From positions 62,035 to 126,034 of the forward strand of contig NC_018605.1 in assembly GCF_000304455.1 (NCBI RefSeq): a DNA stretch of 64,000 bases, written 5' to 3'. The notes beneath the pieces were generated by a model that was given only the letters and a program-made list of their open reading frames with translations, searched no databases and was not told the DNA's origin. The translations under genes were made by a program, and so were the position numbers. This document shows, in pieces, positions 1 to 8,589 of the stretch. This stretch comes from Cardinium endosymbiont cEper1 of Encarsia pergandiella. Its GTDB lineage: Bacteria > Bacteroidota > Bacteroidia > Cytophagales > Amoebophilaceae. Every line of letters begins with the position of its first letter. The stretch's first letter is position 1.

Positions 1-385
1 TAGCCTTACGAAAAAAAGAAATAGCTGCAGACTTGTCTCTACGTTCACTTAGAAGACAATCAACTGTATCTCCATAACGATCTACTGCTCTATATAAATA
101 AATCCACTTACCATTTAGTTTGACGTAAGTTTCATCCATTCTCCAGCTACTACCAACTGGGCGTTTTCTTTTTCTTACTTCTTGATCTATGAGTGGAATG
201 AACTTAATGACCCACCTTTGTAAAGTAGAATGAGCAATCTTTGCGCCTCTCATACGCATCATCTCTTCCAAGTATCTATAGCTTAAAGAAAAACGACATT
301 TCATATACACAAATAGAAGGATTAACTCTGGTGATGAACAAAATCCTTTAAAATAGGGCAATAATCTCAGGGTAATACTAAACAT
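1..385 (-). CDS. IS6-family transposase, N-terminal part (runs off the left edge)
   Basis: Reading leftwards from ATG at 385 the frame is open to base 1 (128 codons). It begins MFSITLRLLPYFKG and continues through a helix-turn-helix-like stretch (SYRYLEEMM, HSTLQRWV) to the first catalytic block of the IS6 DDE transposases, WRMDETYVKLNGKW, then YLYRAVDRYGDTVD. The second Asp and the Glu would lie beyond the edge. Codons look intact, so the copy may be functional, but this cannot be judged from half a gene. Confidence 0.85.
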   Translation of the reverse strand, partial: MFSITLRLLPYFKGFCSSPELILLFVYMKCRFSLSYRYLEEMMRMRGAKIAHSTLQRWVIKFIPLIDQEVRKRKRPVGSSWRMDETYVKLNGKWIYLYRAVDRYGDTVDCLLSERRDKSAAISFFRKA

Positions 386-449
386 TTTAGTCAATTTTTA
401 ACTAAAATTACTAAAATAACCGCTCCCTTAAAACAAACGCGACAGAACC
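1..449 (-). mobile_element. IS6-family insertion sequence, N-terminal half, cut by the window edge
   Basis: The minus strand reads as the front of an IS6/IS26-type element. Its outer end lies at about 435-449 and reads GGTTCTGTCGCG outwards, which resembles the usual IS6 terminal repeat. The same end recurs at 29834-29851, 32044-32058 and 32158-32172, so this is a family with several copies or fragments in the window. The end lies only 4 bp from the gpsA stop codon, so the element inserted right behind that gene. The other end is outside the window. Confidence 0.85.
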
Positions 450-453
450 GGGC

Positions 454-1494
454 TCACATCAGTAGATAGGCAGCGCTTTCTGAGGCACGTATGAAATCGG
501 CAAGCCCTGTCTTCAATGGCAGTTCCTCAAAAAGGATGCGGTAGATGAGTCGCGTAATAGGCGCTTCTACACTATAAAGCTGCATAAGTTGGTGGATGAC
601 TTTAACCGTTTGTACCCCTTCGGAAACCTCTTTTGCTGTATGCAAAATGGCACTTAGCGTTTCACCTTTTGCCAAACGATAGCCAATTGTATAATTTCTA
701 CTAGCCGTACTGCCACAAGTAGCCACAAGATCCCCTAGACCAGCTGGTCCGAATAAAGCAGTTGTACCGATGCCCATACTGGTCATAATATAATGCATTT
801 CTGAAATGGACATGGTAAGGAAAAAGGCATATGTGTTACATTGGTACCCCATGCCTTGTAGCATACCCGCACCGATGGCAAAAATATTTTTAAGCACACT
901 ACACATTTCTACACTAAGGAGATCATGGCTTGGATAGACACGAAACCAATTTTGGGTTAAAAGCTGCTTCCCTATAGATAAGACCTTTTCAGCACTACTG
1001 GCAATGACTGTAACCGCTGGATCTCTTTTAACTAAATCTCCAGACAAATTGGGGCCAGCCAAACAACCAATCTGTTGAACAGTTGTTTCTTGCATGATGA
1101 CTTCACTCATAGTAGCCAGATGGCTTCTGGTTAATACACCATCATGTCGGGCCAAATCTAATCCTTTGGTGCCATGTATGCATATGTGGTCTGGTCTAAG
1201 GTGTACAGCAATTTCTTGCATTAAGCCACGAAATTTAACCGCGGGCACTATTGGAAAAATAACCGGACAAGCACGCAAAACGGTTACCAAATCATCTGTG
1301 ACTACAATATTTGCCGCCAATGGTTGCGCTGCCATGGTGCGACTTATTTGTCCAGCAGCAGCACGTGCTGCTTTATGGGTATAAAGCCATACCTGATTTA
1401 CATTAGCAGCAATTAAGTTTGCAACAGCCGTACCAAATTTCCCAGCCCCTAAAATGGCTACGTGATTACTAAGAGAAAATTGCTTGGAGTCCAT
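454..1494 (-). CDS. gpsA: Glycerol-3-phosphate dehydrogenase [NAD(P)+]
   Basis: Cytosolic enzyme that reduces dihydroxyacetone phosphate to sn-glycerol 3-phosphate for phospholipid synthesis. Visible signatures in order: Rossmann motif GAGKFGTA (residues 16-23), HGTKGLDL (107-114), AGPNLSGD (146-153), the catalytic-lysine block VLKNIFAIGAGM (K202) and the C-terminal block GPAGLGDL...SRN (249-267). Length (346) is close to the family norm of about 330-340. Its start overlaps the last 26 bases of the upstream acyltransferase, so the two are surely co-transcribed, and they catalyse consecutive steps. The TGA stop is 4 bp from an IS6 end. The remaining C-terminus looks complete. Confidence 0.95.
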   Translation of the reverse strand: MDSKQFSLSNHVAILGAGKFGTAVANLIAANVNQVWLYTHKAARAAAGQISRTMAAQPLAANIVVTDDLVTVLRACPVIFPIVPAVKFRGLMQEIAVHLRPDHICIHGTKGLDLARHDGVLTRSHLATMSEVIMQETTVQQIGCLAGPNLSGDLVKRDPAVTVIASSAEKVLSIGKQLLTQNWFRVYPSHDLLSVEMCSVLKNIFAIGAGMLQGMGYQCNTYAFFLTMSISEMHYIMTSMGIGTTALFGPAGLGDLVATCGSTASRNYTIGYRLAKGETLSAILHTAKEVSEGVQTVKVIHQLMQLYSVEAPITRLIYRILFEELPLKTGLADFIRASESAAYLLM

Positions 1495-3091
1495 AGCCAG
1501 TGAGTCTGTTGTGATAATAAAATAATGTTAAAAGGTCTTGAATAAGTAGGTTGCCTTCTTCTGCTACCACTATTGGTGGTAGGCCATGGTAGATGCCTAA
1601 TCTAGCCAATCCATCTTGGACAATAGCATCCAATGAACCATTCTTTACAATAGGGGTAAAATCTATTTTTTTTTCTGTATAAAGCTGTTGTAACGCTTGA
1701 TAGGTATGGCCAAATGTTACCATAAAATCGGCATACTGGATTACAATACGGGGCAGATCCATGGCAAACTTTTGGCTTTTTTGAGCCAGTTCATAGGCTA
1801 CAAAGGCTACTAGATGGCTACTTAGGACGGTATTCATAGCGTAGTAGGTTGCTATGATTTTATCGCGCACCAATTTAACATAGTCATCTGACCGCTTTCT
1901 AGCAGCCGTTTTGATGGAAAGATCTAAAAACTGTTGATATAAATCTATTGCTTGGCCTTGATGGTCGTAACTACGTCCCTCTATATCTACCCTATTCCCC
2001 ATTACATCTAGTGGTGTGCCTATATTAACGAATATTTCTGATCCTTTAAATAATATATTTTTACTGAACAACAGATTGGTACAACAATCATCTTGCGGAC
2101 GCATAGAGGCACCCTCTTTAATTTGGACCGATTCACGTATCAATTGGCAGGCTTCTAAGACACAGTGGTAATTGAGTACTATAGGAAAAATAAAAACTTT
2201 TTTGGCACTTGCTCCTTTATTTTGGAAATTACGTTCCTGTGCCTCGAAAGGGGTGCCTAATAACCCTAATTTTAAATCGGATTCTATTGCACCTAAGCGG
2301 CTACGGGTTCCACCCGGATAAAATAGCGTGTGACAGCCCCATTCTAGTATGAGTGATGCATAATCTTTCTGTACTTGTAAGTAGGGTATGGTCTTTTTAC
2401 GCCGATCTACCTTATAGGTACCTAGTTTATTAAAAATATAACGAAATCCTTTATTATTAAATAAATTCAATCCTGCTCCCCAGGTCAAAGGAGGTAGTCC
2501 CAATTGTTTCATAGCCAACCCCATCACCACAGAATCCCAATTGCTGACATGGGTAGGTACTAAAACAATAGTCCCTATTTGGGCCAACGCTCGAATGGTA
2601 TCCGTTTGCCCCATCAAATGAAATTTCTCTTGCAACCTTTTGTATGGAAAGGTCCACCGTTTTGTTCCAAAGCCAAAAAAATGGGGCTTAAGTAGATAAA
2701 CAAAGGTATGGTGCACACCTTTGGCTATACACTGATAATGACGGACACTAAAATAGCTACAAATTTCCCTTACATAACGTTCTATAACACTTTTTAAAAG
2801 CTTCTTTGCTTCCATTTTGTTTGCAATGGCAGCTGCCATTGCTTCCCAAAAAGAGCGATCATCTTTAGGGTCACAATGCCATGGATCTGATGCTATTCTG
2901 ACTAACTCTCTAGAGGTTGCTTGCGCCAATATCTGATAAAGTACTACGTCCATTGGATAACGTGCATACAAAGATGTAAGACTTTTATCCACCACTTCCG
3001 TTAAAAAAGTTTTTTGATTTTTATGGAGTATGGTAATGGGCCAACGACTGGATTTAGGCTCAATAGCTACAAACTGATCTTGAGTATACAT
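1469..3091 (-). CDS. Glycerol-3-phosphate/lysophosphatidate acyltransferase (PlsB/PlsC superfamily)
   Basis: Probable membrane-associated acyltransferase that acylates glycerol 3-phosphate made by the overlapping gpsA. The acyltransferase fold is seen as HVSNWD (H181, D186: the HX4D catalytic motif), a middle block NKGFRYIFNKLGTYKVDRR (about 213-231) and the substrate motif FYPGGTRSR (257-265). At 540 residues it is much longer than PlsC (about 240) and shorter than E. coli PlsB (about 807), with N- and C-terminal helical extensions as in the larger Bacteroidota acyltransferases. No clear transmembrane segment is seen. The sn-1 (PlsB) role is inferred from the partner gene; a PlsC-type role cannot be excluded. 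Confidence 0.8.
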   Translation of the reverse strand: MYTQDQFVAIEPKSSRWPITILHKNQKTFLTEVVDKSLTSLYARYPMDVVLYQILAQATSRELVRIASDPWHCDPKDDRSFWEAMAAAIANKMEAKKLLKSVIERYVREICSYFSVRHYQCIAKGVHHTFVYLLKPHFFGFGTKRWTFPYKRLQEKFHLMGQTDTIRALAQIGTIVLVPTHVSNWDSVVMGLAMKQLGLPPLTWGAGLNLFNNKGFRYIFNKLGTYKVDRRKKTIPYLQVQKDYASLILEWGCHTLFYPGGTRSRLGAIESDLKLGLLGTPFEAQERNFQNKGASAKKVFIFPIVLNYHCVLEACQLIRESVQIKEGASMRPQDDCCTNLLFSKNILFKGSEIFVNIGTPLDVMGNRVDIEGRSYDHQGQAIDLYQQFLDLSIKTAARKRSDDYVKLVRDKIIATYYAMNTVLSSHLVAFVAYELAQKSQKFAMDLPRIVIQYADFMVTFGHTYQALQQLYTEKKIDFTPIVKNGSLDAIVQDGLARLGIYHGLPPIVVAEEGNLLIQDLLTLFYYHNRLTGYGLQAIFS

Positions 3092-3190
3092 GCTATATCT
3101 TTTTAACAGAATAAGTCGTAATTTACCGCCTGATGGGCTGGACTAAAAGTATTACTTGATCGTTCCATGTGGCAAGATAATAAGATCAAA

Positions 3191-3649
3191 ATGAATATTT
3201 ATTATTTTTCAGAAGAAATTAGTTTTAGATTAAGACAGAAAAGAAAAATTTCTGCTTGGCTCCAAATGGTTATCCAACAAGAAGGCTACACCCTAATCCA
3301 GCTTAATTTTATTTTTTGTCCGGATAGCTATTTACATGCTAAAAATATCACTTATCTGGGCCATGATACTTTAACAGATGTGATCACATTCAACTATGCC
3401 ACTGATGCAAAAACTGTTTTTGGAGATGTGTACATAAGCATTGAACGGGTCAGGGAAAACGCGAAAATGTATAAACGCCAAATGGCAGCCGAGCTGTATA
3501 TGGTAATGGTCCATGGCCTATTGCACTTATTGTCTTATAATGATCAAAAACCAGAAGAAAAATTGATTATAAGAGAAAAAGAATTTTTTTACCTTGCACA
3601 ATTATGGCCAAATTTGGCCTTGCAGCCCTCTATGCAAGCCACTATCTAA
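3191..3649 (+). CDS. ybeY: Endoribonuclease YbeY (16S rRNA maturation)
   Basis: Single-strand-specific metallo-endoribonuclease used in 16S rRNA 3'-end processing and ribosome quality control. The signature is the metal-binding stretch VMVHGLLHLLSYND, preceded by the usual block GHDTLTDVITFNY and GDVYISIERV. The start is placed at ATG 3191 (MNIYYFSEE), the usual beginning in Bacteroidota; the frame extends 8 codons upstream but that part looks non-native. The third metal ligand is His in the E. coli type (HGxLHLxGxDH), whereas here the motif ends in Asn-Asp-Gln. Divergent from the plsB-like gene. Confidence 0.9.
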   Translation: MNIYYFSEEISFRLRQKRKISAWLQMVIQQEGYTLIQLNFIFCPDSYLHAKNITYLGHDTLTDVITFNYATDAKTVFGDVYISIERVRENAKMYKRQMAAELYMVMVHGLLHLLSYNDQKPEEKLIIREKEFFYLAQLWPNLALQPSMQATI

Positions 3650-3913
3650 AGACATGGCATATTTTCTAATTTTTTCATTAAAATTTGAAAATAGCACTTA
3701 AAAAAACAAAAAATAATTTGTACATTTAAGTGTTAGATAAAAAAGAATCTATACAGACGAAAAACATTACAAATCCGATACCTATAACATAAGGCTTAGT
3801 AATCTTTTTGCCTTAAAATAGGAAAAAAAACCTATAATCTAGTACCTTTAAGTTTATTTTAAAGAGAATATTTGCTTAATATATTTTTATAAAATATTTC
3901 AATCTATATATAT

Positions 3914-4840
3914 ATGATCGACTATATAAATAAACCTAAAGCAGGTTTTTCATTTTTTCTAAATCAGGTTGTCCTACTATTTAGTATTCTATTTTTTGGT
4001 AGTAGTTGTTTTGAAGGTATTATTAAAGATAAAGGCAAAAAACCCTATGAATACAACAAAGCAATAGTTTTCGAGAGCTTAAAAAGCAACAATAATCGTT
4101 CCCTCGATCATCTGGATAAAGCAAGAGCCAAACTAGAAGCGAATTATGTTCAAAAACATTATGAAAATCAAAAAGAAAATATACAAAAAGCAGGAAAAGA
4201 GTGTATAACAACAGGATTCCAAGAGGCCAAAAGACAAGGAATTGATATGTCTTCTTTAGGTGAAGAAGACGAAGATCTACAAAAAGCGATAGAAGAATCT
4301 AAAAGAACAGCAGAACTCGAGGAACAAAAAAGAGACGCCTTATATATAAATAGCGTACTGGAAAGACTAAACGAATTACAACGCAACGGAATAAATATCC
4401 AACATATAGAATATATCCTAGAAATATATAGAATCTCATCAAATAAAGAAGACAAAATACATATAAAAAGAATGATAGACGATTATATAGATGTAGTAAA
4501 ACAAGACGAAGGAATATTACCATCACTTGCTATGTTACAAGTAGTTACGAGAGCTTCAAGACCTTCTGTAATGTCCAAAAAAGAATTAATAAAAAAACTA
4601 AAAGAAAGGTTTGGAGATCCTGTTAATATGAGAGAGGATTGTTTAATATGTTGCTCTGATACTCCATCTGATTCAAAAGATCCATCAGATTTTTACACGT
4701 TACCTTGTTGCGGTAATAAGATAGTGGTTCACATAGCTTGCATAGCTAGGAGTGCTATAAAGAAGTATTATGATACAGCGGGAGACCCGACATGCAATCC
4801 TAAATATGAATGTGCTTTCTGTAGACAGTCCTTACTCTAA
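3914..4840 (+). CDS. Putative secreted lipoprotein with UIM and RING-finger-like domains (candidate host-ubiquitin effector)
   Basis: Not a recognised named gene. N-terminus: hydrophobic stretch 12-29 followed by a lipobox-like FFGSSC (C32), suggesting export and lipidation. Middle: helical, charged coiled-coil-like region (about 65-155). Residues 117-134 match the ubiquitin-interacting motif: an acidic run, then L122-x-x-A125-I126-x-x-S129, then acidic residues. C-terminus (243-303): a RING-like zinc-ligand pattern with C243-x2-C246, C265/C266, H273-x2-C276 and C300-x2-C303. UIM plus RING is a eukaryotic combination, so a role in binding or attaching host ubiquitin is inferred. The two motifs together are the support; each alone would be weak. 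It ends at a perfect palindrome shared with the convergent glycosyltransferase gene. Confidence 0.65.
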   Translation: MIDYINKPKAGFSFFLNQVVLLFSILFFGSSCFEGIIKDKGKKPYEYNKAIVFESLKSNNNRSLDHLDKARAKLEANYVQKHYENQKENIQKAGKECITTGFQEAKRQGIDMSSLGEEDEDLQKAIEESKRTAELEEQKRDALYINSVLERLNELQRNGINIQHIEYILEIYRISSNKEDKIHIKRMIDDYIDVVKQDEGILPSLAMLQVVTRASRPSVMSKKELIKKLKERFGDPVNMREDCLICCSDTPSDSKDPSDFYTLPCCGNKIVVHIACIARSAIKKYYDTAGDPTCNPKYECAFCRQSLL

Positions 4841-4848
4841 AGAATTTA

Positions 4849-4870
4849 CATAACCTGAATTCAGGTTATG
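4849..4870. terminator. Bidirectional palindromic terminator
   Basis: A 22-nt perfect palindrome (arms CATAACCTGAA and TTCAGGTTATG) sits 9 bp after the stop of the RING/UIM gene and 39 bp after the stop of the convergent glycosyltransferase gene. Its position between convergent genes fits a shared transcription end. There is no long T-run. Confidence 0.6.
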
Positions 4871-4908
4871 ATACTTAAAGTAGAGATCAGACCTAAATAG
4901 ATACTTGC

Positions 4909-5628
4909 TCACCTCCAGCTCTTCCATTTTATTTGTATCAAACGAAAAAAACTTTCTCCTGCCATGATTAAACCCATTTTAGACTTCCCTCGTACTCTAT
5001 TGATAAAGGTGATAGGCAACTCTACTATATTGGCCCCATATTGATGGGCTAGAAATTTTATTTCTACTTGAAAACTATATCCTACAGAAGCTATGTTTAA
5101 AATCTGTTTGAGTAGGGTCCGCCGATAACAGATAAATCCTGCAGTTGTATCTTTAACAGGTATGCCTGTAATAGAACGAGCGAACCAGTTGGCCATGTAG
5201 GAAAATACTCTTCTAATCACTGGCCAATTGACCACACGCCCACCTGTAATGTACCGTGAGCCAATCACCATATCAATGGTAGGGTGAGCGCACATGGTTA
5301 AAAGTCGACGCAAATCAGTAGGCGCATGGGAAAAGTCCCCATCCATGCTGCAAATATAGTCATAAGGATAAGCCAGTGCCCAAGCAAATCCGGCCAAATA
5401 GGCACGACCTAACCCCTCTTTTTTAGATCGATTTAAAAGATGTAATGCATGCGGGTAATGGGATTGTAGTCCTGTGACAGTTTCAGCTGTACCATCAGGG
5501 GAGTGGTCATCTACAACTAGGACATGTAACCCTATGTTTAATCCAAAAATAGCTGCCAATAACTGTTCAATATTTTCTTGTTCATTGTAAGTGGGTATAA
5601 CTACTACCGCACGAAGTAAGGCTGCCAT
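4909..5628 (-). CDS. Family 2 glycosyltransferase, polyprenol/dolichol-phosphate mannosyltransferase type
   Basis: GT-A-fold enzyme that likely transfers a sugar from a nucleotide sugar to a polyprenyl phosphate at the inner membrane face. Motifs: IPTYNEQENI (11-20), the nucleotide-binding VVDDHSPDGT (38-47), MDGDFSHAP (95-103; the DxD-like metal site) and the DPM1-type segment ITGIPVKDTTAGF near residue 155. At 239 residues it matches soluble DPM1-like proteins; no membrane anchor domain follows. It lies 22 bp downstream of uvrC on the same strand, so is probably co-transcribed with it. The acceptor and sugar are not predictable from sequence alone. Confidence 0.88.
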   Translation of the reverse strand: MAALLRAVVVIPTYNEQENIEQLLAAIFGLNIGLHVLVVDDHSPDGTAETVTGLQSHYPHALHLLNRSKKEGLGRAYLAGFAWALAYPYDYICSMDGDFSHAPTDLRRLLTMCAHPTIDMVIGSRYITGGRVVNWPVIRRVFSYMANWFARSITGIPVKDTTAGFICYRRTLLKQILNIASVGYSFQVEIKFLAHQYGANIVELPITFINRVRGKSKMGLIMAGESFFRLIQIKWKSWR

Positions 5629-5650
5629 TTATAAAATATTTGAACTATCT

Positions 5651-7441
5651 TTAGCTAGATTGGTCTAAAAAATAGTCATGCAATCGTTTCGCTTTTGATG
5701 GCCCAATTATGCCAGCTAAGGTCGATAAAGAACTGGATTGAATTGTTTTGGGGCTACCCAATTTTTCTAATAGTGCAGCTAATGTTTTGGGACCAATACC
5801 GGGAATAGCCTTCCATGTAGACTGGAATGTGCTTTTGCTACGTTGTTTTCTATGAAAGGTAATGGCAAAACGATGGGCTTCATTTCTAAGCTGCTGGAGC
5901 AGTTTCAGTGCAGGAGACTGTTTGTTCAAATATAAGGGAAAGGGATCATTGGGCAAGTAGAGTTCTTCCAATCGTTTGGCAATGCTGATAATGGCTACTT
6001 TGCCATATATACCTAATTCCTGTAACGCCAGAATAGCAGCATTAAGCTGCCCTTTTCCACCATCTATGACAATAAGATTGGGCAATACCGATGGCTCTTT
6101 TGGTTGATAACGGCGCTTGACGATTTCATACATAGAGGCAAAATCATTGGGCCCTACTACCGTTTTAATATGATAGTGCCGATAGTCTTTTTTAGAAGGT
6201 TTCCCATCCTTAAAGCAAACCATAGCCGCTACTGGATGGGCGCCTTGAATATTGGAATTGTCAAAACATTCTATCCAATAAGGTAGCTCTTTTAACTTTA
6301 AATCATCTTGTAATTTTACAAGTGTTAGATTGGGTTTTTCTTTAAAATTAGATTTTTGATATAAAAAGTCTTTTTTGCATAACAATGCATTTTGAAGTGC
6401 CAAATCTACCAGTTTGCGCTTGTCACCCATTTTCGGCATGCTGATGGCAAAAGGGCCCATGGTTAGATTCAGGGGCAAATTTACTAAAACTTCTGGGGCA
6501 TTACTATGGCTGCAAGAACGGAGTGTACAGATGACCAAAGGCAATAGATCTTCCATTTCTTCTTCTAATTTTTTTGTTAGCACACGATGTTGGGTAAAAG
6601 AAATGGCGCCTTGCTTAATATGTAAGTAACCTACAAAAGCATAGGTATCATCTGAAAGAATAGCCACTACATCTAAGTCGCCCACTAGTGGATTGATCAC
6701 TAAAGACTTTGCTTGGTATTGATCCAATACCATTAGTTTTTCCTTAAACCGTTGGGCTTGTTTATAATCAAGTAGGTCGGCAGCTGCGCGCATTTGTTCT
6801 TTAAACGCCTTCTTCACAGAAGCAAAATTGTTTTTAAGTAAGGCCTCTATTTGCTCTATTCCTTTTTGATAATCGGCTTCATCTTGAAAATTCTGGCAAG
6901 GCCCTTTGCAGTGGCCCAAATGGTAATCCAAACAAACTTTAAACTTATTTTTGGTTATATTTGCAAGGTTATAGTTGCAGGTACGAAAAGTAAATAACTT
7001 TTTAATGACCTCTAAGGTTTGTTTAATGGTGTAGGAGCTGGTAAAGGGGCCGTAGTATTTTCCCAAAGGAGGGACTGTTTTACGGGTGATCATCAGTTTA
7101 GGAAAGCGATCGTTTGTAATACATAAGTAAGGATACGTTTTTCCATCCTTTAGCAAAACATTATACCGTGGTTGTAGCGCTTTGATGAGGTTGTTTTCTA
7201 AAAGTAGCGCTTCATACTCGGAATTTAAAGCCGTATAGGCAATAGAGGCAATATGGCCAACCATCCGTTTTGTTTTTAAGTTATGTACCTTGCTAGCGGC
7301 AAAATAATCACCCACTCTTTTTTTTATATTTTTTGCTTTGCCTACATAAATAACTTCTTCTTTTTGGTTATAGAATAGATAAATACCCGGCAAGCTGGGT
7401 AAATGTTGTATATCATTTGGGGTATAGCGTGGCGTTTCCAT
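5651..7441 (-). CDS. uvrC: Excinuclease ABC subunit C
   Basis: Nucleotide-excision-repair nuclease that cuts on both sides of a UvrAB-marked lesion. Domains in order: N-terminal GIY-YIG nuclease (LPGIYLFYN..IYVGKAKNIKKRV, about 16-45), a Cys-containing region (CKGPCQ, about 178-183), a UVR-like helical pair (about 205-245), the RNase H-like C-terminal nuclease (FDNSNIQG and the DGGKGQL block), and a helix-hairpin-helix tail (IPGIGPKTLAALLEKLGS). Its 596 residues are normal. It lies 22 bp downstream of rbfA. Confidence 0.97.
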   Translation of the reverse strand: METPRYTPNDIQHLPSLPGIYLFYNQKEEVIYVGKAKNIKKRVGDYFAASKVHNLKTKRMVGHIASIAYTALNSEYEALLLENNLIKALQPRYNVLLKDGKTYPYLCITNDRFPKLMITRKTVPPLGKYYGPFTSSYTIKQTLEVIKKLFTFRTCNYNLANITKNKFKVCLDYHLGHCKGPCQNFQDEADYQKGIEQIEALLKNNFASVKKAFKEQMRAAADLLDYKQAQRFKEKLMVLDQYQAKSLVINPLVGDLDVVAILSDDTYAFVGYLHIKQGAISFTQHRVLTKKLEEEMEDLLPLVICTLRSCSHSNAPEVLVNLPLNLTMGPFAISMPKMGDKRKLVDLALQNALLCKKDFLYQKSNFKEKPNLTLVKLQDDLKLKELPYWIECFDNSNIQGAHPVAAMVCFKDGKPSKKDYRHYHIKTVVGPNDFASMYEIVKRRYQPKEPSVLPNLIVIDGGKGQLNAAILALQELGIYGKVAIISIAKRLEELYLPNDPFPLYLNKQSPALKLLQQLRNEAHRFAITFHRKQRSKSTFQSTWKAIPGIGPKTLAALLEKLGSPKTIQSSSLSTLAGIIGPSKAKRLHDYFLDQSS

Positions 7442-7463
7442 ACTCTAAAACTACAAAATCTTT

Positions 7464-7832
7464 TTATGGCTCTACAAAATTTAATTGGTCTATTAAAGCA
7501 GTCACACGTGCACCTTGCCCAACTGAATGATCGAGTATAAACTTTAAATGGGGTATTTTATATATTTTACCAGCCATCCTTTTGCCCAATAATCTTTTAA
7601 TGGTATGCTTATGGTCATTTATCTTTTTTAACAACCTTTCCTGATCCTTATCCTTATTAAGGCAAAAGCTTAGGTAAACTTTTGCCAGACTCAAGTCGCC
7701 GCTTACGTTGACCGTTGTAACCGATATAAACACATGACCCAACCACCTCTTGGTTTCTGTTAAAAAGAGCATACCTATCTCTTTTTGCACCATCTTACCG
7801 ATTTGCTCTACTCTAATTACAGTTTGTACCAT
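7464..7832 (-). CDS. rbfA: Ribosome-binding factor A
   Basis: KH-fold protein for late 30S assembly and 16S 5'-end processing. The family pattern is visible: RVEQIGKMVQKEIGMLF at the start, FISVTTVNVSGDLSLAKVYLSF in the middle, and the C-terminal IPHLKFILDHSVGQGARVTALID. I prefer the internal ATG at 7832 (MVQTVIRVEQI); the frame extends to 7844. Either way the start lies inside the 3' end of tpiA (20-32 bp overlap), so translation is probably coupled to tpiA. Confidence 0.92.
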   Translation of the reverse strand: MVQTVIRVEQIGKMVQKEIGMLFLTETKRWLGHVFISVTTVNVSGDLSLAKVYLSFCLNKDKDQERLLKKINDHKHTIKRLLGKRMAGKIYKIPHLKFILDHSVGQGARVTALIDQLNFVEP

Positions 7833-8589
7833 CTTTTTGTTCAAGTAATGCAGTAACGATTTTTATAAAATCATCTACTCGTAGAGAAGCGCCCCCGATA
7901 AGGCCACCGGCTACATTGGGACAGTTAAATATTGCTTTGGCGTTTTGTGGATTACAGCTGCCACCATATAGAATCGGGACATTTTTACTGCCATATTGGT
8001 GCCATAAGATTTCTTTTATAAAGCTGTGCATTGCTTCAATCACTTCTAAACAGGCCACTTCTCCTGTACCAATGGCCCAAACAGGTTCGTATGCAATGGC
8101 TACTTTTTCTATTTCCTTAATGCCATCTAAACTTTCCTGTATCTGTTGTTGCACCACTGCTTTATGTCTGCGATTTCTACGCTCCTCCAAACTTTCTCCA
8201 CAGCAAAGAAATGGTTGCATACCCTTTTCCAACACCCTTTTAACTTTTTTAGCCAAAAGTAGATGATCTTCTTTTTGGTAAATTCTTCGTTCACTATGGC
8301 CAATCAGCACGCCACCTACCCCTATATCCGCCAACATAGCCGCAGATACTTCTCCGGTAAAAGCACCTTCTGGTTCGTGGTGACAATTTTGGGCTGCTAA
8401 CTGCATACAGGTTGAACCATTTAGCAACGCCCCTATAGCCGGTAAGTGCACAAAAGCAGGTGCAATAAATAAGGCCAATGAACCGCTATCTATGGCTTCT
8501 AATTGAGGCAACAAATATTCCATAAAAAAAGTAGCTTCTTGTATGGTTTTGTACATTTTCCAATTGCCTATAAGATATTTTTTATCCAT
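7813..8589 (-). CDS. tpiA: Triosephosphate isomerase
   Basis: Glycolytic TIM-barrel enzyme interconverting dihydroxyacetone phosphate and glyceraldehyde 3-phosphate. Catalytic residues are present: NWKMYK (substrate-binding Lys), GHSERR (electrophile His) and the YEPVWAIGTG block (base Glu). The phosphate-loop motif YGGSCNPQNA and GGLIGGASL follow. Length 258 is normal. Its ATG overlaps the TAA of pdhB by one base (TAATG) and its end overlaps rbfA, so pdhB-tpiA-rbfA form one translationally coupled unit. Confidence 0.97.
   Translation of the reverse strand: MDKKYLIGNWKMYKTIQEATFFMEYLLPQLEAIDSGSLALFIAPAFVHLPAIGALLNGSTCMQLAAQNCHHEPEGAFTGEVSAAMLADIGVGGVLIGHSERRIYQKEDHLLLAKKVKRVLEKGMQPFLCCGESLEERRNRRHKAVVQQQIQESLDGIKEIEKVAIAYEPVWAIGTGEVACLEVIEAMHSFIKEILWHQYGSKNVPILYGGSCNPQNAKAIFNCPNVAGGLIGGASLRVDDFIKIVTALLEQKDGTNCN

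Noticed and set aside
1094-1384. Plus-strand 96-residue frame within gpsA
   Set aside because: It lies wholly inside gpsA on the opposite strand and lacks any signature.
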